This document shows, one piece after another, positions 11,185 to 23,200 of a stretch of DNA of 64,000 nucleotides. Origin of the DNA: Papio anubis (Eukaryota; Chordata; Mammalia; Primates; Cercopithecidae); contig NC_044990.1 of assembly GCF_008728515.1 (NCBI RefSeq), forward strand, positions 8,763,156 through 8,827,155. The letters run 5' to 3'. A program made the position numbers and the translations under genes. Numbering within the stretch: the first letter of the stretch is position 1; every line of letters starts with the position of its first letter. The notes under the pieces are model-generated. The model was not told where the DNA came from. It saw only the letters and a program-made list of their open reading frames with translations, and ran no database searches.

Positions 11185-11480
11185 ATGTCAATCCATTTGA
11201 TACTTGGATGAAAATGGCATGCCTATAAAATGGAGTATTATAGAGCTATAAGCAAATGCGTTTTCAAAGATTTAATATTCTGGGAATATGCTTGTGATAC
11301 GTAAAGATGAAAATCACATACAAACTCTGTATACAGTACTTTTATTTTAATGTATACATATTCATAAAGAGGACTAGTGGAAATTTGCCAAGATATTAAG
11401 GGCTGATTTTGGATAGTGGGATTCATTTTCTTCCCCTCATACTTTTCTGTAATCATGGGATTACAGTCCTAAAATGGAAA
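11185..11480 (+). repeat. Possible L1M 3' fragment
   Basis: 'aatggagtattatagagcta' and the following A/T-rich sequence resemble an old L1 ORF2 end and 3'UTR, and it continues from the L1M fragment just upstream. The match is weak. Confidence 0.35.
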
Positions 11481-11577
11481 AATATCAACTTTAAAAACAG
11501 AAAAAAATTATAAGGCGTATTTTTAAGAATAGTCTTTGCCTGAGAAAATGAACCTTCAATGTTCAAAGAAGAAATGG

Positions 11578-11675
11578 GACTTCTCTGGGCCTGTTTTATC
11601 ATCTGTAAAATGGGCCTATGTTATGACCACAGAACAGTGCTTGTCACTAAGTAAACAGTCAATAAATGACAGCCT
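11578..11675 (+). repeat. MIR SINE fragment
   Basis: 'gttttatcatctgtaaaatg ... gaacagtgcttgtcactaag ... gtcaataaatgac' matches the MIR core ('tcctcatctgtaaaatgggg ... cagtgcctggcacat ... caataaatg'). Confidence 0.75.
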
Positions 11676-12257
11676 TAAAATACAGAACACCCCAGGACTG
11701 CAAAGGAGGCAGTGCCCTCAGGCGAGTCAGGGGTCAGAGCAAGAAGGTGAAGGGAACTTTCAGAGAGGTCGAAGGCATATGGCAAGTTTCCAATGGAGCC
11801 TGACCTCCAGAGGCCAGTACAGGGTTTCTGGAATGGGGGAGGGTGTGTGACAGAAAGTGGGAATAGAAAAGGGGATGTCCTGGGCCGGTAGAGACTCCAG
11901 TGAGGACACTGAGAGGGGATGTGGCTGTCTGCGGTTCCTTCTGGTCTCAGAGCAGATGATGATGGCGAGGTTGTGAGAGAGTGCCTAGGGCTTGCCCTCC
12001 ACTTCTGACAATGAAACTGGGAGAGGAACAGGTTACTCAGAGTGCACAAGTTCTTTCAGAACTCGGAAATGTAACTGAAATATAACTTTAGCTGGGTCTG
12101 GTGACTTGAACCAAGGTAGCGGGGCACCTGCTTCCTGTCGTCGTCACCTCGGTTAGTTTCCAGTGCCACATTAACTGTCCTCATTCCCAGCTTTACCGTG
12201 TGCTCCCTTCTAGGGATCTGCTCCAAGCCATAGGTGTTCAGATTTAACGTGGTTGGT

Positions 12258-12340
12258 ATGAGGCCCAGGCATCGATATTAAAAAGTAAAAAAATGATAAC
12301 TCCCTGAGTGATTCTAATGCACAGCCACACTTGAGAAATA
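12258..12340 (+). repeat. MER5-like (hAT-Charlie) fragment
   Basis: 'gaggcccaggcatcgatatt' and 'gtgattctaatgcacagcca ... cttgagaaata' match one half of MER5A-type non-autonomous hAT elements. Confidence 0.55.
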
Positions 12341-12589
12341 TGGGGTGTATCCCTGCTGGTTTTTGTGTGACCATAACAAACATGTAGCTTTTATTATTTT
12401 TCTGTCAATTCTAGCTCATCCCAGGCCTTTCCAACATTATTCACAGAAGTGTTTGGCACTTATTATATTCATCCTTGATTTATATATCCAAACTCCCACT
12501 TTCTGTTCATGTTTTTTAAAATTATGAGATTGGAGAGCTGACTTGTAGCCACAATGGTCTCTTTTGATGCCTCTTTTCCCTTCATCAGA

Positions 12590-12735
12590 ATAATCTGTGA
12601 CTACACAGCAGATACTTATTTTTCAGAGATCTGAATACATAGAAGCATCTTCGTATTTTCTCTCATCTTTTTGTAAGCTAATTTCATAAGGTTTGGAGTA
12701 GATGTTGATGCCTAACACTCTCTTCTATGTATATG
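12590..12735 (+). repeat. Segment resembling 15715-15855 (unassigned repeat)
   Basis: Shares 'cttatttttcag(ag)atct', 'gcatc.tc..attttctct' and 'tttcataa(g/a)gttt(g/a)gagta.atgt(t/c)gatgcc' in the same order with the downstream segment. Either an old duplication or two copies of a family I do not recognise. Confidence 0.5.
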
Positions 12736-12829
12736 ATGCTTTGAACTGGAAGAAGGAAAAAGCTCCAACAGATTACTTCCCAAGAAGCCCAGAGCATCGG
12801 GCTCCACACTGAGCAAAGTCAGCAGCTCT

Positions 12830-14704
12830 TCTAATGTATAGACTCAATGGTATTCCTATCAAACTACCAATGACATTCTTCACAGAACAGAAAAAAAACT
12901 ATTTTAAAACCCATATGAAACCAAAAAAAGAGCCCCAATAGCCAAGGCAATCCTAAGCAAAAAGAACAATGCTGGAGACATCAGAGGCATCATGCCACCT
13001 GACTTTGAACTATACTACAGGGCTACAGTAACCAAAACAGCATGGTACTGGCACAAAAACAGGCACACAGACTGATGGAACAGAAGAGAGAGCCCAGAAA
13101 TAAGGCTGCACTCTATGGCCACCTGATCTCCAACAAACCTGGCAAAAACAAGCATGGGGAAAGGACTCCCTATTCAATAAATGGTGCTGGGATAACTGGC
13201 TAGCCATATACAGAAAACTGAAGCTGGACCCCTTCCTTACACCAGAGAAAAATCAACTCAAGACGGAATAAAGACTTAAATATAAAACTCCAAACTATAA
13301 AAATCCTGGAAGATAACCTTGGCAATGCCATCCTGGACACAGGAATGGACAAAGATTTCATAACGAAGACACCTAAATCAATCACAACAAAAGCAAAAAT
13401 TGACAAATGGGATTTAATCAAACTTAAGAGCCTCTGCAGGCAAAAGAAACTATCAACAGAGTGACAGACGACCTACAGAATGGGAGAAAAATTTTGTAAA
13501 CTATGCATCTGACAAAGGTCTCATATCTAGCATCTATCAGGCACTTAAACAAATGCACAAGTATAAAATAAACAACCCCATTAAAAAATGGGCAAAAAAC
13601 ATGAACACTTTTCACAAGAGTACACGTGGCCAAGAAGCGTATAAAAAAAGCTCATCACTGATCATTAGAGTAATGCAAATCAAAACCACAATGAGATACC
13701 ATTTCACAACAGTCAGAATGGCTATTATTAAAAGTCAAAAATTGGCTGGGTGTGGTGGCTCTTGCCTGTAATCCCAGCACTTTGGAGGGCTGAGGCTGGT
13801 GGATTGCTTGAGCACGAGAGTTTGAGACCAGCCTGGGCAACATGGAGAAACCTCATCCCTACAAATATAAAAAATCAGCCAGGCACAAGCTTGTAGCCCC
13901 AGCTATTCACGAGGCTAAGGTGGGAGGATCGCTTGAGCCCAGGAGGCAGAGGTTGCAGCGAGCCGAGCTCACACCACTGCACTCCAGCCTGGGCCAGAGT
14001 GAGACCCTGTCTCAAAAATAATAAAAGGTAACTAAATACAAGTCAAAAAATAACACATTCTGGAGAGGTTGTGTAGAAGGGGACACTTATACACTGTTGG
14101 TGGGAGTGTAAATTAGTTGAACCATTGTGGAAAACAGTGTGGCGTTTCCTCAAACACCTAAAAACAGAAATACTATTCGACCTAGCAATCCCATTACTGG
14201 GTATATACCCAAAGGAAAATAAATCGTTCTATCCTAAAGATGCATGCATGTGTTCACTGCAGCGCTCTTCCCAACAGAAAAGACATGGAATCAACCTAAA
14301 TGCCCATCAGTGGTAGACTGGATAAAGAAAATGTACATAGGCACCATGGGATACTATGCAGCCATGAAAAACGAATGAGATCATGTCTTTTGCCGGGACA
14401 GGGATGAAGCTGGAGGTAATTATCCTTAGGAACCTAATGCAGGAACAGGAAACTAAATACTGCATGTTCGTACTTATAAGCAGGAGTTAAAAGATAAGAA
14501 CACATGGACACATGGAGGGGAACAACAGACAATGGGGCCTACCAGAGGGTAGAAGGTGGGAGGGGGAGGATCAGGAAAAATAACTAATGGGTACTAGACT
14601 TAATACCTGGGTGATGAAATTTTCTGTATAACAAACCCCTGTGACACGAGTTTACCTACATAACAAACCTGCACATGTATGCCTGAACTTAAAAGCTAAA
14701 AAAG
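12830..14704 (+). mobile_element. 5'-truncated primate LINE-1 (ORF2 3' part and 3'UTR)
   Basis: Sense-orientation L1P-type sequence from late ORF2 ('caaggcaatcctaagcaaaa', 'gccacctgactttgaactat', 'gcatggtactggcacaaaaa') through the ORF2 end ('actatgcagccatgaaaaac') to the 3'UTR ('ggggaacaacagacaatggg', 'ctgcacatgtatgcctgaac') and an A-rich tail. The 13-bp target duplication A(G/A)TCAGCAGCTCT lies at 12817-12829 and 14705-14717. ORF2 frames are broken and an Alu sits inside, so it is not active. About 1.58 kb is L1 proper. Confidence 0.93.
13744..14039 (+). repeat. Alu (AluJ/S-like) nested in L1
   Basis: 'ggctgggtgtggtggctctt' to 'gaccctgtctcaaaaataat'. The target duplication AAGTCAAAAA lies at 13732-13741 and 14040-14049, within L1 ORF2 sequence. 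It therefore post-dates the L1 insertion. Confidence 0.95.
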
Positions 14705-14717
14705 AATCAGCAGCTCT

Positions 14718-15714
14718 GCAAGGGCAGGTGTTTTCCTTTCTCCTCTACAGCTTCAATATGCTGGCTTTGCCCTCAGGCTAGATCCCTTCCAGGTCCAAAT
14801 GTGGCTATAGCAGTTTCAATCATCACATTCAGGCAAAATAATGTCCACAGGCAAAAAGTCTCCGGCAAGGTCTCCTTGGGAGTGAAGGAACTTTCCCCAG
14901 AAACACCCTCAGCAGAGTTCCCTCACGTCTCCTTTGCCAGGATGGAGTCCCACGACCACTTCTAAAGCAATTACACCCAAGGTAACAGGGCTGGGATAAC
15001 GTCCCCCTCCCTAAGCCACGAGGAGGGGGAAAGCAAAGTTACTCCTCAATATCCCAGCCAGGAAGCAGCAGGGATGCCGGAGAAGCAATCACCAGTGTCT
15101 TAGTTTCATCATTACTAACATTTGAGTGCACACCTATGTTCACTACAGGCTCCTAACATTTCCCCTAGAGTAATTCTTTCCCACTGGGTCAAAATGAATC
15201 CCAGAGCAGCAGTTTTGTTACTTCTGGAAACCTAATGGGATGGCATTATCAGCAAGTCAAGAGTTAATCGGACTCTTAGCAAATAAGATATCCAGGAAGG
15301 TCTTTTATAGCCCAACTACTGCATCCCTACCATGTCTTGTCTCCGTGTTTTCCTGTTGCAGATTCAGAACAGAAATCCATAGCCTTAATCTGATGAAGAA
15401 AAGTACAATATAACCCAACCATCATATTTTTGTCTTTTTTCATCAGTATTCACATACTCATTTACTTTCCCTCTCAGGTCTAAGTTCCTTTTGTGTATTC
15501 TTGATGTATAGTAGTTTCCCACCTTTATTAGACCCGTTTCTTTTGAACAGTGTAATTTTTGTACTCTAGTAACAAGTAGCATCTCAGATTTTGACAGTCA
15601 TGTTTACGGCCTTATGTTAACATGTCTAAGCTCTATGTATGACCTGGTACCTCGTATATACACATCCGGAGCTGTGTCATTACTGGGTCCCCTACTTTCC
15701 TTCTATTCTAGAGC
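14718..15714. other. Unassigned intergenic sequence
   Basis: The C/T-rich part around 14850-15060 looks repeat-derived but I cannot assign a family. The remainder is AT-rich with no recognised gene. Confidence 0.3.
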
Positions 15715-15855
15715 TTATTTTTCAGATCTCCCCACTCATCTTCCTTTTAAACGAACCCAGCATCATCCACATTTTCTCTGGCCTCTTCATGAGCTACTTT
15801 CATAAAGTTTAGAGTATATGTCGATGCCCAGCACTTTATTTCCAACATACGGCCT
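15715..15855 (+). repeat. Segment resembling 12590-12735 (unassigned repeat)
   Basis: Partner of the upstream segment: 'cttatttttcagatct', 'cagcatcatccacattttct', 'ctttcataaagtttagagta', 'tgtcgatgcccagcac'. Roughly 70% similar by eye over the best ~100 bp, same orientation, about 3.1 kb apart. Confidence 0.5.
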
Positions 15856-15924
15856 TCTGACAGGTTTGCTAGCTTACAAGAGTTCTCGGACAAAGCAGTG
15901 CTCTAAATATTTATTTTAAAATAA

Positions 15925-16080
15925 TCCTTACAGCAACTCTCTAAACTACGTGTTAATTTTTATATATGAAAAAACTGAAGCTCAGATATTAAGTAACTTG
16001 TTCAAAGTCACCCAGAACAAAGCCACGCTTGACTCCAAAGTCCAGCTATTCTTCTGGTTTTCTGAACTCTGAGGACTGAA
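15925..16080 (-). repeat. MIR SINE
   Basis: Reverse-orientation MIR: 'tccttacagcaactctctaa ... gaaaaaactgaagctcagat ... agtaacttgttcaaagtcac'. Confidence 0.7.
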
Positions 16081-16089
16081 GAACCGTAT

Positions 16090-18600
16090 CAGTCAAAATG
16101 TAGATGTGTTAAAATTATCAGACTTAAAAAAAATGCTACTGAGAAACACTGGGGGAGAGTGGCACCCTAACTAATGGAACCCAGGTGAGTGATGCCCAGG
16201 GAAAACCATGTGATAAGGAAGAAGGACATAAGGGGAACCATGCTCCAGCATGCAGGGAAAAAGAAAAACTATCTTATCTGGCAGACAACTGAGAATTGGC
16301 CAACTTCCTGTATGTTCCTACAAGAATTCTGAGGGTCTCGCTCTTCTACGGCTTGTCCCAGTTCCCCTCTAGGTTTTGCTACCTCCTTTTATTATTTAAC
16401 TATAGCAAAGTTTCTCCCACTTCATTGTAAGACTTCCCTTACATCAAATAAGCTTCAAGAACATGTGTAGAAAATAAAAGATATCAAATAATGTTTGAAT
16501 GTATAATTACCACATTCTAAAACCAGCCAGACTCTTGGCCTAAGACTTCTAACAACAAACCACTTTCAAAGCCAAGTTAGAAAATGTGTTTACTCAACTC
16601 TTTTTTTATTGGTTGACTCACATGAAAGAGATGGGCATTTCCTTTCCCCAAATGGGAACTTACTATGCCTACTCCCTATTTCTTGAAAGCTGTCATTTCG
16701 AAAAAGAGGAATATGAAAAATATTAAAAGACAAACATCTGACATCACTGTCGAAGACTACAAATAATGTAGTAAGTGAAATTGGTTTTCACATTTTAGTA
16801 CTGGCTTAAACTCTTGATATTTAAGAATTAGGTGTTTCTCACTTAGTTTTATCCACGATCTCTTTCAGAAGTCAACCGTCTCCTGTGTAAAAAGGCTCAT
16901 AGAAGCCGCTGCCTTCTGAAGAAAGCACACCAACTGGCGGGGGTCAGGGTAAACCAGGAGTCACACTCAACCACCAACTGCTCACGCCCAAGAACCCCAC
17001 CCTACCCTGGCCACAAAAACTGTGCCTAGACTCCAGCACAGCCTGCAGCTGTGTTTCAATTATAGCTGTGTTTGTAATTACAGGTCACGTGCCCCACCCC
17101 AATCACTCCATTTGGCTAACAAGTGCCCATATTACAACACACAAATGGAAAAAAAACTGGAATGCTCGCAAAAGTTACAAATAAAAACGATATGAAGGCA
17201 TATTAAATTTTGGCTGATACTTCTCTTTGATTTTGCTAAACCACAGCAGAGTAAAGGCTGGCCCAATGTTGAATTTTACTGAAGAGTATCATAAACTGAA
17301 GAAAGAAAAAAAGACAAAAACAGTAGTGAAATAAAGAATAGGCAAATATACCAGAATTATGAATGGAAGTCATTCTAGAGAATTATTCTACAACAGATGA
17401 AGTTTTAATTTCTTTTCACATTAAACATTGTTTACCACAATCAGCTAACAGAAATTACTGTAACATTGGTCACGATGACTTCATAAAACTAAAGATAGAT
17501 GTTATGAGGAAACTTCATTTAATGTGAATGGTAATGTTAGATACTGTATTTTTTCATGGCAAAATACAACTTATCTTGAAGAGAAAGCAAATAGTTCAGA
17601 TCAGGGAGACATGCTAAGGTTTTAATAAAGAAAAGCTTGGCCTCGTTCGGAACACTTAACAAAGTTCAGGACAAATTAGATAAAAGAGATGAGTGAGACA
17701 CCAGCGTTAGGCAGGGACATAGGCTCATCATTCAGGCTTTATGTACATTACTGGATCTATGCAGCTCTCACTTTTAGATAAGCACGCTGTATTTTTGGCA
17801 GAGGGATCTTCAAAAGTAGCCTTGGATATGAGGAATCGTACTTTAACCACCAGGCAGTCCAAGAAATTATTTTTAAAGGGGCAGCTGAGTATTTTCACGT
17901 ATATACTATTAAGGCATCTAAATTTTTGGTGTTTTCAGTATATACTTTTACTGCTACTTTTTATTTTTTTTCATGTTGTACAACTATGATATTAGGTATT
18001 AAGTGACATAATTCTTTCTCTACTAGTGAACTAGTTTATCTCACTTAGCAAACTCTAAATTGATTGAAATATATAATCTGAGAACACACAGAAAAATATA
18101 TTGAAAAACCAATAGAGATTTTTAAACATCATAAAAACTCAATCTTAATTAACTGATAGTCTTTAACTTAAAAAAAGAGTAATTAGAATGAAAATAAGTA
18201 TTAAAAATAATTACCAGTAGTTTGTTTTACAAAAGAATAGAGCCATAAATTGTTTTAATTGCCCAATTAAGCAACTACCAGATTCTTTAGTCAACACTAA
18301 CAGAATTCACATTTCAGCTAGTCAACAAAGCATATATTTAACATCTCTTGAATATAACATTTTAGTGATAACACAGACTACATAATTCTATCCATTGTTG
18401 TGACTGTATACAAATTAACCATGTTAAATATCAAAGATACACTGGGAATACTCCCCAAACCAACAACAGAATATTAATTAAATGAATTTTAAAAGCTTAA
18501 GAAATAAAAGTAGAAAACATGAATGAGACAGTGCTTTAACAATTATTGACCTAATCAAGACCTTTAAAATTACCACCAAAATGCACTATGATTTTTTTTT
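16090..18600. other. Repeat-free sequence downstream of the minimum UBL3 3'UTR
   Basis: About 2.5 kb in which I recognise no transposable element, unlike the rest of the window. AATAAA hexamers on the minus strand at 17965-17960 and 16610-16605 make a distal UBL3 3'UTR possible. No open frame has family support. Confidence 0.45.
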
Positions 18601-18601
18601 T

Positions 18602-18607
18602 TTTATT
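18602..18607 (-). terminator. UBL3: Candidate UBL3 polyadenylation signal AATAAA
   Basis: AATAAA on the minus strand 1.63 kb after the stop codon. It is followed by an A-run and a G/T-rich segment (ttttggtggtaatttt) that could serve as the downstream element. Chosen only on sequence context; transcript ends would decide it. Confidence 0.4.
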
Positions 18608-19904
18608 TAGTTTACAGGAAGAATCTATAAGTACAGGTTGCAGAAAGAAAATGTTTAGTGCTATTTACATTCGTTTTAAAACTCTGCTCTATACAAATTT
18701 AATTCTGATCAGTATGAACAATATTTTCGTAGATCTACTGCATATAAAGCCTTTTCATCAAAGCATTAACAATGAATAAAATAACCTGATTACATTTAAA
18801 CAACGCTGACCATTTGAAACCATTTACATTTAATGTTTTTAAGGGCTGTTGACACTTAGTAAGTACAGAATGTAATGTCAGCCTGCAACTTCATTTTTAT
18901 AAAGGCTAAACTTATTTATATGGAATATTGTTCTATATACTACAAGCCAATCTATATTTTAAGTCCTATAGTTAGGTATTTTATAAGTCTTTTATTAAAT
19001 ATATTCTACACATATTTGTAATTTCACCCAGGAAGAATTTCTTCCCAGTGAAAAAATATAAAATCTTTCATATTTTTACAGGTTTAGATGAAACTAGCTC
19101 ATGCTTTAGTGCTGTGCAAATTGTTTTTAGCATATCAATCTTTAAATTATTGGTATGAAATAAAAGAAAAAGTGGCATTCTTAATTGTGTATGCCATAAA
19201 AATCAGCTTTTGACTTTAATACAATTGCAAGCACTAATATCAAATGCAAACTATATAAAGAAACAAAATTAGTACTATGGAGTTTTTCTTTTTAAATTTT
19301 AAGAATTCATCTGAACTCTCTAAGGAGTAAGAATGACACTGGATGTGGTTACAAATGAATGATAATTATGGAAAATTTCAATTCACTGATATTCAAATAC
19401 GTAAAATTGATCAATGAGGTTTTCTAATATTTCTGCACAATAATGAAAGCCGATGAGTGACTGGAACTACCCTCCCACATTAAGGCTAGGAGACGCACTC
19501 TCACCCCTTCTTGTGCTGTCTAAACAAGCGCTCAGTTACTGTAGGACTCAAGAGTGCATGTCTTAAAGGGAAAAAAATCAGTTTCATCAGCCCTCTACTG
19601 AGTGCTTTAAACAGGCACATTTTGTTTTTTCATTTGTTGCAGTGAAAAGAGTCACACTCAGTTTAGTATTCTGTGCCAGTGCAGCCACCACGGCTGACTT
19701 TGGTAGAATTCACCCAACATTTTTGTTTCTTTTCCATTTTTTCCTCTCAAGTTGGCCCAGTAATTAACTTCATTAATTGCCGAGTGTCTTCCAGTGTGGA
19801 ATTGTATATGTAAGTATTTCTAGGTACCATAAACTGTTATAAATTCTACTGATGAGGAAAATAATGCCAATCTTTTTAGTGCAAATTGTATTTGGAACAC
19901 TTGC

Positions 19905-19910
19905 TTTATT
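19905..19910 (-). terminator. UBL3: Candidate proximal polyadenylation signal AATAAA
   Basis: AATAAA on the minus strand about 330 nt after the UBL3 stop. Use of this site would give a short 3'UTR isoform. The downstream region is not strongly GU-rich, so this is weaker than the 18.6-kb candidate. Confidence 0.25.
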
Positions 19911-20237
19911 AGTTCTGATGATGAAAATTTTGTGGCAGCAAAGTGGTTTCTGCTACGAAAGATAACTTGTTAACTTTTCCCCTGGAGATTGACATTCAAA
20001 AACCAGTATGTTTTAAAACAGCTCAACATAAAAAGAGGAGAAATAAAAAATCAGAGTGAAAAATGTTCTTGGTGCTTTTACTTTCATGAGAAAAGAGGAC
20101 AGTGTTCATGTGGTAATTCAGTTCCATGGGCTTACAGGCAGACTGTTCTGAACGGTTTCTCAAGCAATGGCGGGTCTTTTCTGTCCCAGCAGCATGAAAG
20201 ACAAAGACTATATCACATCACACTAGGCAGACAGTGT

Positions 20238-20290
20238 TTACAGGATTACACAACAATTACTCTCTCCAGTCTTCTCACGATTCCTCTGAC
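20238..20290 (-). CDS. UBL3: UBL3 exon 5, coding part with CAAX box and stop
   Basis: The acceptor reads ttttccctag. The coding part is 53 bp: it completes Gly101, encodes residues 102-117, and ends with TAA at 20240-20238. The tail contains a basic linker followed by CCVIL. The final CVIL is a CAAX box whose terminal Leu favours geranylgeranylation (family knowledge). The exon continues into the 3'UTR. Confidence 0.96.
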
Positions 20291-23200
20291 CTAGGGAAAA
20301 TGAAGAAGGGCCTCGTTTATAAAAATTCTAGAACTGGAGGGGAAAAGGGGCTAGGCAATCAAGTATAGGAAGCAGTAGTTTTGCGTTTTTAAAAATGTTT
20401 GCATTTTTCAAAATTAAGAAGCTGTAATAAATGTTCTTTTAATTTTAGCATGTTTCAAAAATGTCTGGTTATTTGCTTGACAATCTCTATTCACAAACTA
20501 TGCAAACTTCCTTTCCCTCAGAATCTCCAAGAAAAACCCAGCATTTCTGAATGCCTGTCTTTGTGCCTCAACTGAGACACTTTTCCAGTGCATGGCTTAC
20601 CTTGAGAGTTTGGCTCTGGCAATGTCTCTCTGGCCACCAAATGCATCACTGTTGTTTTGCCAAAAGGAAGTTTTAATGCTATGTGAAAAGCAAAAGATGA
20701 TTAGTTACACATATATCAACCTATTAAAATCACTATCCAGATTTAAAACCATTTTAAAAATTGATTGCTTTTTTTGACTTCTTTAACAGATTGAACTTCT
20801 TAACTCAGAGTACCTTCACAAAATTAGATTAATATTATCAGAAATAACATTTAAAATTTAAAAATTTTTTGCAGTTATATAGCCATTTGCTTGACACATT
20901 TACCCATATTATTTAAGAAATGATAAAAGAAAAAAATATGTAATTGGCTAATATCAGAGGCTACCTTTAGAGGAGAAAGGATTAAATTTTTTAAAAAAAA
21001 TACTCTTTCTATATTAGGTAAAAGTTTAGATTAAGAGATATTCATTTCTAAATCTAATTACCTGTCAATTGTCTAATAAAATTACTGCACTGAACAGGCT
21101 ACTATGATGTAGAAATGCAAGAAACAAACTTGATTTTAAACATTTATTCTCATCCCTGTATTCGTCCATTAGAAAAGAATTTTCTTAAAAAGATTAGGTT
21201 AAAATAATCACTGTCTTGGCGTTATCAATAATCACTGTTTCCTAATCAAGTCTTTATAACATGTTTTCACTCATAAATTTAATAAATTTTATCATGAAAT
21301 ATTTCAGGCATAGAATACACACCCATGTCCACTAAGGCAAATACAAACACTGAGTTTCATGGTAAATCCCTTTGTTACTCTGTGTATAAAATTAGAAGCA
21401 GCTGGTATATTTAGCTTCTAGAACTGTTTCTATAGTTGTCATGTTTTAGTTCTGACACCTCAAATTACCCTGTCTTCAAAAACTACAAACTGAAGTAAGG
21501 CCAAAGATCATTACTTAGCAATAATGACCCTCCAGCTCCCTGTTTTTAAAACTTGCTCTATAGGATGATGGTTACCATGCAGATTTTAAAAAGAATCCTA
21601 ATTATCTTCAACACTGGTACTATTTCATATGTTTAAGGTGAGTTCCCATCTTATTTAAAGTTGGCCAGCCATTATTTGGTCTACACTTTTAACCTCTGAT
21701 GTTCAAATGAAGCACGATGGCCCATAAATACATAACGAAAAAAGGGAGGCTTTTAGAATAACTTCCTAGGCCTGACTTAAATTAAAATGTAAATAAGACT
21801 TTATGTTATGAAAAATTTCACTAAATATTTGGGAAAGCCTGATCAACATTTTAAACCTTGAACTGAACTTAAAATGCACACATACCAGGCTGCATATCAT
21901 TCTCATACCTTCAAACCTTGAACTGAACTTAAAATGTGCACATACCAGGCTGTGTATCACTCTCATGTCCGTCTTCCGGGCTCTAGTAAGACAGACCTGG
22001 ATTAAAAATTTTCATCTCTGCTGCTTCCAACTGTGTAACTCTCAGCAAGTTACTTACCCTCTAAGCTTCTGTTTCCTCAACTAAACCGGAGATACTAATT
22101 CTATTACATGCCCTTTGTAGCTGTGTCCATTAAATCAAACAATCCAAGCAAAGTGCTTTGCCCAGAGCTTGGCACAAAGAAAGCATTCAGTATATACTAC
22201 CATCATCATTTTGAGATAGCAAGGAAAATGAATCTGAGAAAAAAGGTAGGTGAACTGAGATATAAATGTAAAAACACGTCAGACAGGCCTGGAAAGTTCC
22301 CAAGAGGCTTACCATTTGAAGTTACAAATGTAATGTGTGGGAGCTATTATTTTTTCTTCTTCATCTGAATTTTAACTAGAAATAGTAGGTATTGATGTTA
22401 ATAACATTTAAAAATGTGAAAGAAGAGGAATGCCAGAATCTAAAATGCGTTCTCTTCCTTTCACTGTGGACGCTTCTGCTTTCTCCTATGACACAGTACA
22501 ATATCCAGAATAGAGGTTTTCAACCTTTAGAGTACATACAAATCACCCAGGAATTCAACTCTGTAGTAAAATCAGGAGACGCGGGTTGGGGAGAGAGGGC
22601 GTGCAGAAATCTGTATTTTAAAATAAGTATCCTAGATGAGCCTCATGCTCATTATTTCAGAACCACATTTTGGGAAATGCTAATCTGGGCCATACTGAAT
22701 GCCAAAGCTTTAGCTGATCATCTTCTTCACCCTCTGATTAACAAGGCTGCTGTCACACTTTTCCTTTAATGAAATGAAACTTTATATATGACTATATAAA
22801 GGTTCTAGTTCAAAAAGGGGGATTCAGGGCTATGTTTTAAGACATTTGATAACTGAACATTTCAATCTGAAACTTAACTGAACCAGAAAATTTCAAGAAT
22901 GGCAGAGAATGCTCTGGCTTCCCACTTTAACTGTCCACATAATGGCTGAATTCCACCCATGGCTGTATACCCACTACTTCGTGGTCATCCACTGCTTGAC
23001 CACCACCTATAACAAAGATCTCACTAACTTTCCCTGGCAGCCTAGTCTTTCTTTCGGTAGTTCAATGTGTTCACATGTTCTTTCCTATATTGAATAGAAA
23101 ACTGTCTTTGATTTCCAGTTATTGATCCGAAGTCTAATTCACAGGGCTACACAGAGCAAGTTCTAGGGCCACACAAAGCCTTCTTCCACACAGGCCACTC

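Larger units (their letters stand above)
18602..20237 (-). other. UBL3: UBL3 3' untranslated region (minimum extent, end uncertain)
   Basis: This is the sequence immediately after the stop codon on the minus strand. It is AT-rich and contains no recognisable transposable element. I set the end at an AATAAA (18607-18602, minus strand) followed in the gene direction by a genomic A-run and then a GT-rich stretch. Other AATAAA hexamers lie at 19910-19905 and 18996-18991 (shorter forms) and at 17965-17960 and 16610-16605 (longer forms). The repeat-free character continues to about 16.1 kb, so a longer 3'UTR is quite possible. Confidence 0.6.
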
